DNA from: Halorussus rarus
GTDB taxonomy: Archaea > Halobacteriota > Halobacteria > Halobacteriales > Haladaptataceae
DNA: 64,000 nt
Direction: 5' to 3'
Assembly (NCBI RefSeq): GCF_003369835.1
Contig: NZ_QPMJ01000002.1
Location: forward strand, 1,240,001 to 1,304,000
A model generated the notes under the pieces. The model did not search any database. It worked only from the letters and a program-made list of their open reading frames with translations, and was not told the DNA's origin. Made by a program: the position numbers and the translations under genes. Shown one piece after another: positions 1-7,652 of this stretch; position 1 is the first letter of the stretch; each line of letters begins with the position of its first letter.

Positions 1-358
1 CGGCGAGGGAAAGATGTCCTCCAGTCAGGGCGTCACCATCTCGATGGAGGACTCGACGGAGGACATCGAGGAGAAGGTCAACTCGGCGTTCTGCCCGCCG
101 ACCCGCGACCCGGAGGACGATCTGGAGAATCCCGTTCTGGAGATCTTCCAGTACCACGTCTTCCCGCGGTTCGAGGAGGTCGTGGTCGAGCGCCCCGACG
201 AGTACGGCGGCGACCTGGAGTACGACGACTACGAGGCCCTCGCTTCGGACCTGGAGAGCGGCGAGCTCCACCCCGCGGACGCCAAGTCCGCGCTGGCGAC
301 GTACCTCGACGAACTGGTCGCACCGGGGCGGGAGAAGCTGCGGGAGCTTGAGGGGTAG
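1..358 (+). CDS. tyrS: Tyrosyl-tRNA synthetase, C-terminal part
   Basis: The gene enters from the left edge; only about 119 codons are inside the window. The visible part opens with the class I signature GKMSSSQGVTISMEDS, the KMSKS loop that stabilises the ATP transition state, followed by a helical C-terminal region (VNSAFCPP, then LEIFQYHVFPRFEEVVVERP) typical of archaeal TyrRS. The enzyme charges tRNA-Tyr in the cytoplasm. An internal ATG at position 14 is the Met of KMSSS and is not a start. The catalytic N-terminal half, including the HIGH motif, lies outside the window, so completeness cannot be judged. Confidence 0.93.
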   Translation, partial: GEGKMSSSQGVTISMEDSTEDIEEKVNSAFCPPTRDPEDDLENPVLEIFQYHVFPRFEEVVVERPDEYGGDLEYDDYEALASDLESGELHPADAKSALATYLDELVAPGREKLRELEG

Positions 359-395
359 GCCGGACGACCGGCGCGCACCGTTTCCGGGACGGCAC

Positions 396-453
396 TGTAC
401 GCTCGTACACCCGGTCGCCCGCGAATCCGGCGTCGTCGGTGTACGTCCGTACA
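396..453. promoter_or_regulatory. Twin 14-bp palindromes upstream of the CPBP gene
   Basis: Two perfect palindromes of the form TGTACG-N2-CGTACA lie at 396-409 and 440-453, with centres 44 bp apart, about four helical turns. They sit just upstream of two TATA-like elements (GCTAAAAC near 458-465 and TTATAT at 487-492) and of the start codon at 520. The arrangement looks like a pair of operators for a dimeric regulator. The regulator is not identifiable from the sequence. Confidence 0.6.
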
Positions 454-519
454 CGGGCTAAAACTGGCGCGAACCGTCGCACCGTCTTATATCGGACGTT
501 GCCCACTGTCCGGTCGGAC

Positions 520-1275
520 ATGACGGCGATACGTCGACGCGTTTCGCTCGAATCGAAATCGGAAACGACCCTCGTCGCACTCGCGGTCACGCTCCTCGGG
601 TCGTTCGCGGGGCTGTTGGGTGCCGCCGTCCCCGGGATGGTCGGGTTGGTAGCGACGACGACTCCCGATGCGGTCTACATCGTGACCAGTCGCGGCGTCC
701 AACTCGGGTTCGGCGCGTTCGCGCTCGGGTACCTGTTCTACACGGGGGAGTGGGACCGGTACGTTCGCTTTCGACGACCGGGGCTCCGAGACGTCGGTGC
801 GATCTTCGGCGCGTTCGTCGCGCTCGTCGCGGTCGGGTACGCGATAAACGCGGTCGTCGGGGTGCTCGGCCTGCCACACGAGATCACCACGGGGACCGTC
901 GAACACGACCTGGCGCTTCACGCCCAGCCGCGACTGTGGCCCGTCGCGTTCCTGGCGTGGTTCGCGTTCGCGGCGCCCGCCGAAGAGCTGTTCTACCGCG
1001 GCCTCGTCCAGACGCGGCTGCGCGACGCGTTCCCCGCCGCGGCCGTCGTCGTCCTGGCCGCGGCCTGTTTCTCGCTGTCGCACGCGACCTTCGCCGCGCT
1101 CAGCGGGGCGAGCGGTGCCGCGCTCGCGACGACCTTCATCGAGCTGCTCGGCGCCGGGCTCGTGTTCAGTGGACTCTACGAGGCGACTGACAACCTCGCG
1201 ACCGTCGCGGTCTTCCACGGACTGACGTGGCTCGAACCCCTCCACGCCGTCGAACACCTAATCGGCGTGTTGTGA
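520..1275 (+). CDS. CPBP (CAAX-type) intramembrane metalloprotease family protein
   Basis: This 251-residue multi-pass membrane protein carries the CPBP/ABI signature: EELFYR (E155, E156, R160) and FSLSHA (H188), with a further His in AVFHGLTW, which together form the intramembrane active site of the family. Substrates of haloarchaeal members are mostly unknown; relatives process prenylated proteins or protect against bacteriocins. The start at 520 is preferred over an upstream in-frame GTG (439) because TTATAT at 487-492 sits about 30 bases before it, as expected for a leaderless transcript. The gene stands alone behind tyrS, and its upstream palindromes suggest dedicated regulation. Confidence 0.85.
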   Translation: MTAIRRRVSLESKSETTLVALAVTLLGSFAGLLGAAVPGMVGLVATTTPDAVYIVTSRGVQLGFGAFALGYLFYTGEWDRYVRFRRPGLRDVGAIFGAFVALVAVGYAINAVVGVLGLPHEITTGTVEHDLALHAQPRLWPVAFLAWFAFAAPAEELFYRGLVQTRLRDAFPAAAVVVLAAACFSLSHATFAALSGASGAALATTFIELLGAGLVFSGLYEATDNLATVAVFHGLTWLEPLHAVEHLIGVL

Positions 1276-1305
1276 ATCGCGCCGAACGCCGTCGCAGAGC
1301 GGGAA

Positions 1306-2058
1306 CTACAGCTCCTCCCACGCACGGCGGATGCGCTCGCCGGGACGGCGCAGCCGGTCGAGGACGCTCCCGAGCGCGCCGGCGGGGTCCCGACGCAGCG
1401 CCCGGAGCCCCGGGAGGACGTCGTGCTTCAGCGCCTGCGCGGCCTTGATCAGGAAGACCCCCGCGAGGGCCGCGACGACCACGAGCGAACACAGGTAGAC
1501 CAGCACGGCGGCGGCCGCACTCGTGCCGAGGAGGTCGCCCGACGTCGTCGAGTCGACGAGCAGGGTCACGAACAGCGGGACGGTGGCGCTCGCCGTCAGC
1601 TTCAGGAGCCCGTCCGCTCGCTCGTCCCACCGGTTCCCCTCGAACTGCTCGCTGACCGACGCCCTCGTCTCGCGGCGTATCTCGGACTCCGTCCGCAGTT
1701 CGACGTCGTCGAGACTCCGCAGGTCGCTCGACTCGGCGGTCAGGTCGTCGGCCCGGTCGCGCGCCCGCAATCGAACGCTCTCGCGGTCCAGGTCCTCCAG
1801 TTCCCGTACTCGCTCGAGAACCAGCGTCGCGTCCGCGAGCGCCGCCCGGAGTTCGTCCTCCGGGAGCTCCTCCACGGCGAGTTCGTACTGGGCGTCCGGA
1901 TACGCGGCGAGCACCCGGAAGTCGAGCAGTCCGGCCGCGAGACGCTCGCGTATCTGTCGCTCGTCCCGACGGCGCTTCTGCTCGTCCAGGTCGGCGAACT
2001 CGTTCCGAACGCGTCGCCGCTGGGTCTTCGTGAGAAGTGATGCTGGCCTGTCATCCAT
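1306..2058 (-). CDS. Hypothetical coiled-coil membrane protein
   Basis: I do not recognise the family of this 250-residue protein. The N-terminal 150 residues are highly charged and probably helical or coiled-coil (rich in RRxR and ELEDLDRESV-type stretches). Two hydrophobic segments follow around residues 150-205 (TASATVPLFVTLLV and AAAVLVYLCSLVVVAALAGVFLI), then a basic tail. This suggests a membrane-anchored protein with a large cytoplasmic coiled-coil head. A TATA-like element (GTTATTAAGG in minus-strand sense, about 2083-2092) lies about 29 bases upstream of the ATG. Its function is unknown. Confidence 0.7.
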   Translation of the reverse strand: MDDRPASLLTKTQRRRVRNEFADLDEQKRRRDERQIRERLAAGLLDFRVLAAYPDAQYELAVEELPEDELRAALADATLVLERVRELEDLDRESVRLRARDRADDLTAESSDLRSLDDVELRTESEIRRETRASVSEQFEGNRWDERADGLLKLTASATVPLFVTLLVDSTTSGDLLGTSAAAAVLVYLCSLVVVAALAGVFLIKAAQALKHDVLPGLRALRRDPAGALGSVLDRLRRPGERIRRAWEEL

Positions 2059-2189
2059 GCGTGCGATGTGTCCGCACGCGGCCTTAATAACCCAGTATCG
2101 TCGAGGTGGACAGAATCAGATGTATTCTGAGACGCGTCGGTGCGTGCGGGTTCGGGCCGTCGGTCGGAGCGCTCCGGCAGGCGCGAGGC

Positions 2190-2396
2190 TCACTCGAAGC
2201 CGCCGCCGCCCATCATCCCGCCGAGGCCGAAGCTCGACATGAGGCCCGAGACGAGCCCCCACGCCGTCAGCACGAAGCCGACGACGACCAGGCCGATGCC
2301 GGCCGCGATGATGAGGTTCTGCAGCGCGATGACCGCGACGCCCGCAAGCAGGAGCAGCACCCCGACGATGCCTTTCGCTCCGAGTTTGTCGATCAT
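2190..2396 (-). CDS. Small two-helix membrane protein with Gly-rich tail
   Basis: This 68-residue protein starts MIDKLGAKGIVGVLLLLAG and has two transmembrane helices, with a short Gly/Met-rich tail (GGMMGGGGFE). An upstream in-frame start at 2465 would add 23 poorly hydrophobic residues and run into the aIF1A promoter, so the ATG at 2396 is preferred. Small proteins of this kind are widespread in haloarchaea without assigned function. It is divergent from aIF1A. Confidence 0.75.
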   Translation of the reverse strand: MIDKLGAKGIVGVLLLLAGVAVIALQNLIIAAGIGLVVVGFVLTAWGLVSGLMSSFGLGGMMGGGGFE

Positions 2397-2496
2397 ACGA
2401 CGCGGTGTGTTCGGGGGCGACTTAAACACCCTTGCTCCGGCGACGTGACGGGAGAACGACGGCATGTTTAAACATCCGCATCACCAAACTGGAAAT

Positions 2497-2787
2497 ATGA
2501 GCGACAACGACGGCGGACGGCGGAAGAACCTCCGCATGCCCGACGACGACGAGGTCTTCGCCACCGTCACCAACATGCTCGGGGCGAATCGGGTCAAAGT
2601 ACGTTGCGCCGACGGGAAGGAGCGCACCGCGCGGATTCCGGGCAAGATGCAGAAGCGCATCTGGATCCGCGAGGACGACGTCGTGCTGGTCGAACCGTGG
2701 GACTGGCAGGACGAGAAGGCCGACATCAAGTGGCGCTACGACAAGCAGGAGGCCGACCAGCTCCGCGACGAGGGCCACATCCAATAA
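2497..2787 (+). CDS. eif1A: Translation initiation factor aIF1A
   Basis: This 96-residue S1-like OB-fold protein has the family features: basic N-terminus (RRKNLRMP), [39 protein letters not shown] and [17 protein letters not shown]. It binds the 30S A site and promotes scanning or start selection with aIF2 and aIF1. The in-frame ATG at 2464 is rejected because TTTAAA (2467-2472) lies within that extension, about 28 bases before 2497, which fits leaderless initiation at 2497. In archaea the gene commonly neighbours rio1 and the Dim2-like KH gene, as seen downstream here. Confidence 0.95.
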   Translation: MSDNDGGRRKNLRMPDDDEVFATVTNMLGANRVKVRCADGKERTARIPGKMQKRIWIREDDVVLVEPWDWQDEKADIKWRYDKQEADQLRDEGHIQ

Positions 2788-3241
2788 GACGACCTTTTGC
2801 TGCGTCCGCGTGAGCACAGCGAACGAGGGCTCGGGACGGCGAAGCCGTCCCGGCGGACGGCGCAAAAACGCGCCGTCCTTGCAACAGCTCGACCAAAAAC
2901 ACCGGAAGACAAACCACGTCTTCCGAGTCCTCGGGAACGGAGTGACCGAGGACACTTCGTCACCCCTCACTCGGTCCTCACTTCGTTCGGGCCTTCGTTC
3001 GAGGGTTCCTTGGTCCGCTCGCTCACTGCGTTCGCTCGCGGTTGAGCCGCTGGTGCTCCATCCTGATCTGCACTCTCGAAACCTCGGACAGACGGAGTAG
3101 CCCAGCGACAACAGTTTACATTCCATCACGGGGCAAATCCCAATTCAGCTCGCTCTCCCCCGACGCCTGCTATCGAATCCCAACCGGCGCGAACGGTCGC
3201 GGCCCCGCCGCTGTTACGTGTCCGGCGACTACGACCGGGTG
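2788..3241. other. Intergenic region with hairpins, no gene
   Basis: About 450 bases without a credible gene. It holds two perfect hairpins just after aIF1A: 2833-2840 pairing with 2844-2851 (loop GAA) and 2855-2863 pairing with 2870-2878 (A-rich loop). A run of short imperfect inverted repeats follows at about 2930-3030 (GGAACGGAGTGACCGAGG and TCCTCACTTCGTTCGGG types), a composition typical of haloarchaeal intergenic repeats. The hairpins could help end or stabilise the aIF1A transcript. A TATA-like GCTGTTACG near 3211-3219 serves the nitroreductase. Confidence 0.5.
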
Positions 3242-3910
3242 ATGACTCCCGAACAACTATCGGTCGACGAGACGGACGTAGCGCACGACGAGGAGCATCC
3301 GGCGGCGATCGAGGCCATCCGGACCCGGCGGTCGGGGCACAACTTCGACCCCGACGAGAAACTGGACGAGAAGACGCTCGAGGAGCTGATTCGGGACGCC
3401 GCGCTCGCGCCCTCGTCGTACAACCTCCAGCCGTGGGAGTTCGTCGCCGTGCGAGACGACGACCGGCTCGGCGAGGTCGTGGAACTCGCGTACGGGCAGG
3501 AACACGTCAAAGAAGCCGGGACCGCCATCTTCGTCGTCGGCCACACGGAACCCGAGACGGCCGATCGGGTCTTCGAGGAGTGGGTCGAGGCGGGTCGCTT
3601 CGACGAGGAGACCGGCCGGCAGGTCAAAGAGCAGACGGTCGCCGGGTACGAGGGCGAGCGGGCGGGACGGGATTACGGCATCCGGAATGCGAGCCTCGCG
3701 GCCCAGAACCTGCTGCTGTCCGCGCACGCCCGCGGGCTGAAGGCGACGCCCATGAGCGGCTTCGACTTCGAGGGCGCCGCCGAGTTCCTCGGACTGCCCG
3801 ACGACAAGATTCCCGTGATGCTCGTCGCCGTCGGGCCGAGCGGCGGCGAGGAGCCCGAGCGACTCCCCCGGCGCGACGTCGACGAGATTCTCCACCGCGA
3901 GAGCTACTGA
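3242..3910 (+). CDS. Nitroreductase family flavoprotein
   Basis: This 222-residue protein belongs to the FMN-dependent nitroreductase superfamily. The N-terminal AIEAIRTRRSGHNFDPDEKL contains the FMN-phosphate-binding Arg pair, and LEELIRDAALAPSSYNLQPWEFVAV is the hallmark SxxNxQPW segment. The C-terminal half has the usual SLAAQNLLLSAHARGLKATPMSGFD and a dimer-swapped tail. The substrate cannot be predicted. The ATG at 3242 is chosen over an in-frame start at 3218 because a TATA-like element lies about 26 bases upstream. It separates aIF1A from rio1, so it is probably transcribed alone. Confidence 0.9.
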   Translation: MTPEQLSVDETDVAHDEEHPAAIEAIRTRRSGHNFDPDEKLDEKTLEELIRDAALAPSSYNLQPWEFVAVRDDDRLGEVVELAYGQEHVKEAGTAIFVVGHTEPETADRVFEEWVEAGRFDEETGRQVKEQTVAGYEGERAGRDYGIRNASLAAQNLLLSAHARGLKATPMSGFDFEGAAEFLGLPDDKIPVMLVAVGPSGGEEPERLPRRDVDEILHRESY

Positions 3911-4032
3911 GGACCGTGGGTTCCGTCGCCGCTTTCGACCACTACCGCGTTCGCCGTGATCTCTTTCGGCTCCGCCGAATGCGGTCCCCCGAAGCCCACC
4001 CTTTTACCCCTGGGACCGCTACGTCCGGGTAG

Positions 4033-4896
4033 ATGACCGAGGAGTACAGCCTGCTCGAACCCGACAACGTCGAGGGCGTCGGCGACGAGTGGGAGGAGAT
4101 AGACGTCTCCGACACGGAGGCCGACAAGATCGCCCGCCAGCGCGACCGGGAGTTCAACGAGTTCCGGGAGCGGCTCAAGAACACCGAGCAGTTCAAGGTC
4201 GAGCAGTCGGTGTTCGACGACGCCACGCTGGCGGCGCTCTACAAGCTGGTCCAGGACGGCTACGTCCAGGCGTTCGGCGGCCCCGTCTCCTCGGGCAAGG
4301 AAGCGACCGTCTACGGCGCGCTCGGCGGCGAGCAGTACGGCGAGGTGGCGGTCAAGGTCTACCGCATCAACGCTTCGGACTTCCGGGACATGCGGGAGTA
4401 CCTGGTGGGCGACCCCCGGTTCGAGGAGCTGTCGGGCGACAAGAAGCGGGTCGTGCTCGCGTGGACCCGCAAGGAGTTCGCCAACCTCAAGCGCGCCCAG
4501 AAGGCCGGCGTACGCGTTCCGAACCCCATCGCGGTCCAGCGCAACGTGCTCGTCATGGAGTTCCTCGGCTCCGACGGCGAGCGCGCGCCTACGCTCGACG
4601 ACGCCCACCTCGAGAACCCCGAGACCGCCTTCGAGGTGGTCCGGGAGTACATGCGACGGCTCTACGACGTGGGGCTGGTCCACGGCGACCTGAGCGAGTA
4701 CAACATCATCGTCCACGACGGCGAGCTCTGCATCATCGACCTCGGCCAGGCCGTGACCGTCCACCACCCCAACAGCGGCGAGTTCCTGACGCGGGACTGC
4801 GCGAACGTCGCCTCCTTCTTCCAGCGCCAGGGGATGGACGTCCACGGCGACGAGCTCGAGGCGTGGGTTCGGGAGCACGCCGACCCCGACAAGTGA
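4033..4896 (+). CDS. rio1: RIO1-family serine protein kinase
   Basis: This 287-residue protein is an atypical kinase of the Rio1 type, acting in late 30S maturation. Visible motifs are the glycine-loop substitute GGPVSSGKEATVYGA, VAVKVYRINASDF with the ATP-binding Lys, the catalytic loop LVHGDLSEYNI and the metal-binding IIDLGQAV in place of DFG. The N-terminal helix (RQRDREFNEFRERLK) is the Rio1 extension. CCTTTTACCC around 3999-4009 is a good TATA element for leaderless initiation at 4033. Nearby aIF1A and the Dim2-like protein are its usual archaeal neighbours; in eukaryotes Dim2/Pno1 and Rio1 act on the same pre-40S particle. Confidence 0.95.
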   Translation: MTEEYSLLEPDNVEGVGDEWEEIDVSDTEADKIARQRDREFNEFRERLKNTEQFKVEQSVFDDATLAALYKLVQDGYVQAFGGPVSSGKEATVYGALGGEQYGEVAVKVYRINASDFRDMREYLVGDPRFEELSGDKKRVVLAWTRKEFANLKRAQKAGVRVPNPIAVQRNVLVMEFLGSDGERAPTLDDAHLENPETAFEVVREYMRRLYDVGLVHGDLSEYNIIVHDGELCIIDLGQAVTVHHPNSGEFLTRDCANVASFFQRQGMDVHGDELEAWVREHADPDK

Positions 4897-4943
4897 GCAC
4901 CGAAGCGGTCTGGGGGAGCGTTCGCGACCTCGCCGGCGAAACG

Positions 4944-4949
4944 TTCAAA
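4944..4949 (+). promoter_or_regulatory. TATA-like element of the trpS leader
   Basis: TTCAAA at 4944-4949 is centred about 28 bases before the ATG of the small Trp-codon frame at 4975. No AT-rich element occurs nearer to the trpS ATG at 5137, so trpS is probably transcribed from here with a leader of about 160 nucleotides. That is unusual in a genome where most starts look leaderless. Confidence 0.4.
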
Positions 4950-4974
4950 CGACGAGAGTGACTACCGTGAATCG

Positions 4975-5034
4975 ATGAGGTCCGCTCTCCGCACTTGGCG
5001 CTGGCGGTCGCCCGGAGAGCGGACAGTGTCGTAG
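4975..5034 (+). promoter_or_regulatory. Putative Trp-codon leader peptide and attenuator hairpin for trpS
   Basis: An ATG at 4975 opens a 19-codon frame, MRSALRTWRWRSPGERTVS, ending at TAG 5032-5034. Its two Trp codons (4996-4998 and 5002-5004) lie in the loop of a perfect 12-bp hairpin (4980-4991 with 5013-5024). The 3' arm can instead pair, by GCGGAC 5019-5024, with GTCCGC at 5062-5067, and a third stem (5043-5048 with 5073-5078) is followed by a pyrimidine-rich run. Mutually exclusive stems around Trp codons just before a tryptophanyl-tRNA synthetase gene resemble transcription attenuation. TGG is common in GC-rich DNA, so chance remains possible. Confidence 0.4.
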
Positions 5035-5136
5035 CTCGCGGCGCGCCGGCCTTCACCGGGCGTCCGCGGTGGCGGCGCTCCCTCGCTTTCTCGCGCATCG
5101 ACTTCCGAGCGACAGCCACCAGTATCCACCAACACG

Positions 5137-6318
5137 ATGACAGACGACGCAGACGACTTCACCGTCACCCCCTACGCGGTCGAGGGCGAGATCGACTACC
5201 GGGAACTGCTCGACCGCTTCGGCGCGGACGAACTGACCGACGACCAGATAGCGCGCTTCCCCGACCCGCACCCGATGGTGCGCCGGAAGGTGTTCTACGC
5301 CGGCCGGGACGTCGACCGGTTCCTCGGGGCGGCGACCGCCGGCGAGACCGTCTCGCTCGTGACCGGCGTCGGTCCCTCGGGGCCGATGCACATCGGTCAC
5401 GCGATGCACTTCTACCACGCGAAGCACCTCCAGCAGCGGACGGGCGCACACGTCTACATCCCCATGTCGGACGACGAGAAGTACTTCGGCAAGGACCTCT
5501 CGATGGCCGACATCTCCGAGCACGCCCGGGACAACCTCCGGGACCTGCTCGCTGTCGGGTTCGACCCTGAGCGCACCCGCATCGTGGTCGACACCGCGGA
5601 CGCGGACGTAGTCTACCCCCTCGCGGTCCAGTTCGCGAAGCACCTCACCCAGTCGACGATGGAGGCGACCTACGGCCGACCCGACAACGTCGGCCTGGGG
5701 TTCTACCCCGCGGTCCAGATAGCGCACCTGCTGCTGCCCCAGCTCGTCCACGGCCCGCACGCGAGCGTGGTCCCCATCGCGGTCGACCAGGACCCCCACG
5801 TCCGACTCGCTCGCGACGTGGCCGCCAAGGAGGCGTTCGACGTGACCAAGCCGGCGGCCCTGCTGAGCAAGTTCCTGCCGACCCTCGACGGACCGGGCAA
5901 GATGAGCAGTTCGGACAGCGCACCGGCCATCCACCTGACCGACGACCGCGAGACGGTGCAAGACAAGATCCAGACGTACGCCTACTCCGGCGGGCGGTCC
6001 AGTCTGGACGCCCACCGCGAGCACGGCGGCGACCCAACGGTCGACGTGGCCTACCAGCTGCTGGCGTTCTTCTTCGAGCACGACGACGCGACCCTCGACC
6101 GGCTCGCCGACGAGTACCGGTCGGGAGACCTGCTCAGCGGGGAGCTCAAGAACTACGCCGCCGAGCGCATCGCCGACTTCCTCGAAGCGCACCAGGAGCG
6201 CCGGGCCGCAATCGACGACCTCGAAGCCGAGTTCGAGCGCTACCGACTGACCGGCGACGAGCGCGCGCGAGCGCGACCGGAGGGCGTCGGCCTGTTCGAC
6301 CGAGCGAGACGTTCGTAA
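5137..6318 (+). CDS. trpS: Tryptophanyl-tRNA synthetase
   Basis: This 393-residue class I synthetase charges tRNA-Trp. The HIGH-type motif is in GVGPSGPMHIGHAMHFYHAK, the family segment YIPMSDDEKYFGKDLS follows, and the KMSKS loop is LDGPGKMSSSDSAPAIHL. Its length suits archaeal TrpRS and no domain is missing. The ATG at 5137 has no Shine-Dalgarno sequence and no close TATA box; the nearest promoter-like element lies before the Trp-codon leader at 4975. An intergenic repeat follows the gene. Confidence 0.95.
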   Translation: MTDDADDFTVTPYAVEGEIDYRELLDRFGADELTDDQIARFPDPHPMVRRKVFYAGRDVDRFLGAATAGETVSLVTGVGPSGPMHIGHAMHFYHAKHLQQRTGAHVYIPMSDDEKYFGKDLSMADISEHARDNLRDLLAVGFDPERTRIVVDTADADVVYPLAVQFAKHLTQSTMEATYGRPDNVGLGFYPAVQIAHLLLPQLVHGPHASVVPIAVDQDPHVRLARDVAAKEAFDVTKPAALLSKFLPTLDGPGKMSSSDSAPAIHLTDDRETVQDKIQTYAYSGGRSSLDAHREHGGDPTVDVAYQLLAFFFEHDDATLDRLADEYRSGDLLSGELKNYAAERIADFLEAHQERRAAIDDLEAEFERYRLTGDERARARPEGVGLFDRARRS

Positions 6319-6327
6319 TCCTGACGG

Positions 6328-6441
6328 ACTGAAAGGGCGAGCGCGTCTCGGGGGAGGCGGACGACGTGAGCACTGGAGGGCGGGTCGGAGGCCCGCCCGA
6401 AGTACGCAGCGAGTTCTCGACCCGAGCGGGCGGGGGCTTCC
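6328..6441 (-). repeat. Dispersed intergenic repeat, family 2, copy 1
   Basis: On the minus strand this block opens with GGAAGCCCCCGCCCGCTCGGG, contains CGCTGCGT, and ends with CGCTCGCCCTTTCAGTCC. The same order of landmarks (GAAAGCCCCCGGYCGCTCG, then CGCTGCGTC, then CCCTTTCAGTCC) occurs at 25304-25427, and a shortened form at 30682-30750. It lies between trpS and the Dim2 gene. It has no credible ORF. Confidence 0.5.
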
Positions 6442-6566
6442 AGGAACGTCCTTCCGGTCGTCAGATTGGCGAAAGGTAGCGGCACGGGGCACGAGGACCC
6501 ACCGCGATAGGGAGTAGTTCACGCGCGGACAAAGAGTTAAAACACCCGGGGCGACTACGATTAGCC

Positions 6567-7115
6567 ATGCAACACGTGAAGATTCCGCAGGACCGAATCG
6601 GCGTTCTCATCGGCGAGGGAGGTGAGACGATGCGCGAGATCGAGAGTCGCGCGGAGGTGCGACTCGACATCGACTCCGAGAACGGCAAGGTCGAGGTCGA
6701 GAAGACCGGCGACCCCGTCCGCGGGCTCAAGGGACCGGAGATCGTGAAGGCCATCGGCCGCGGCTTCGCGCCCGACGAGGCCCTCACGCTGCTCGACGAC
6801 GACATGATGATGTTCGACGTCATCGACATCGACGCCGCCGCCCGGAACAAGAACGACCTCGAGCGCCAGAAGGGCCGACTCATCGGCGAGAACGGCCGGA
6901 CCCGCGAGCTCATGGAGGAGCTGACCGGCGCGAGCGTCGTCATCTACGGCACCACCCTCGGCGTCATCGGCACCCCCAAGCAGGTCGACGTGGTCCGGAG
7001 CGCCGCCGAGATGATCCTCGACGGCGCGCCCCACGGGTCGGTGTACTCGTTCCTCGAACGCAAGCGCAACGAGATGAAGCGCCAGGGGATGGAGTTCCAC
7101 CAGTTCCCGGGGTAG
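6567..7115 (+). CDS. KH-domain ribosome biogenesis protein (Dim2/Pno1-like)
   Basis: This 182-residue protein has two KH modules. The first has the GXXG loop in IPQDRIGVLIGEGGETMREIE, the second in RQKGRLIGENGRTRELMEELTGASVVIYG; the C-terminal IPAxxVY-like segment (GAPHGSVYSFLERKRNEMKR) matches archaeal Dim2. Known relatives bind the 3' end of small-subunit rRNA during maturation and contact aIF2-alpha. GTTAAAAC at about 6535-6542 gives a leaderless promoter for the ATG at 6567. Its neighbourhood with rio1 and aIF1A supports the assignment. Confidence 0.93.
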   Translation: MQHVKIPQDRIGVLIGEGGETMREIESRAEVRLDIDSENGKVEVEKTGDPVRGLKGPEIVKAIGRGFAPDEALTLLDDDMMMFDVIDIDAAARNKNDLERQKGRLIGENGRTRELMEELTGASVVIYGTTLGVIGTPKQVDVVRSAAEMILDGAPHGSVYSFLERKRNEMKRQGMEFHQFPG

Positions 7116-7652
7116 ACCGGGTACCTTCTTCTACAGCAGTTCCTCGGGGGAAGCCTGACAGAGTACGTCGTGGCTTCGTTTCCGAAGGCCTCGCCCGCGG
7201 TGAACACCGAGAGGCGAACTGCGTCTCCCGAGGTGTTACGGGTCGGAGATTCGCTACAGCCCGAAAACCGTCGGTTTTCGAGGATCACACTCGCGTCGCT
7301 CGCGTGACCGCGACCGGGCGGCCTCTTTCAGTTCACCCGAACGGCGGTTCGTTCCACCAGCCCGATTCCGATTGACTGTCACACCCGGCGTTAGCATTTC
7401 AAACGCGCTCGGGTGGTGTCAGTGGCCCGTCTCCGGGAGCCTCCGACTGGCGGACGTGTCATCGAGCAATCGGGGTGAAAACCCGGTTCCCGCCATCGGA
7501 ATCGGACGTCTCTCCCGCCGAACCGGCGGCTTACATCATGCACTATAAAACCCCATGTGCGAATAGTTCACACAAGATGTGTCGGCTCTTGTGCATGGCG
7601 TTCTGTCGGAGGTTAGGGAAACCTTTATGTAGAATGGCAATCAATCATTGCG
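7116..7652. other. Long intergenic region before the thermosome gene
   Basis: No convincing gene is visible in these 537 bases. There is a perfect hairpin CGAAAACC-GT-CGGTTTTCG-type around 7262-7280 and a CTCTTTCAGTTCACCC tail near 7325-7340 that recalls the end of the family 2 repeats. Two TATA-like elements lie at 7543-7549 (CTATAAAA) and 7624-7630 (TTTATGT). The first could start a longer alternative thermosome transcript. Confidence 0.5.
7571..7651 (+). promoter_or_regulatory. Thermosome promoter region with two inverted repeats
   Basis: CCTTTATGT (7622-7630) is the likely TATA element, about 26 bases before the ATG at 7653. Two inverted repeats flank it: CACAAGA (7571-7577) with TCTTGTG (7587-7593), and GCAAT (7637-7641) with ATTGC (7647-7651), the latter lying between the TATA box and the start codon. 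Haloarchaeal thermosome genes are heat inducible, so these could be operator sites. The responsible factor is unknown. Confidence 0.5.

Noticed and set aside
439-519. Earlier GTG start for the CPBP protease
   Set aside because: It lies within the second palindrome and before a good TATA element for the ATG at 520.
2833-2878. Hairpins after aIF1A as a small RNA gene
   Set aside because: The two stems directly follow the stop codon and have no promoter of their own; a 3' end role is simpler.
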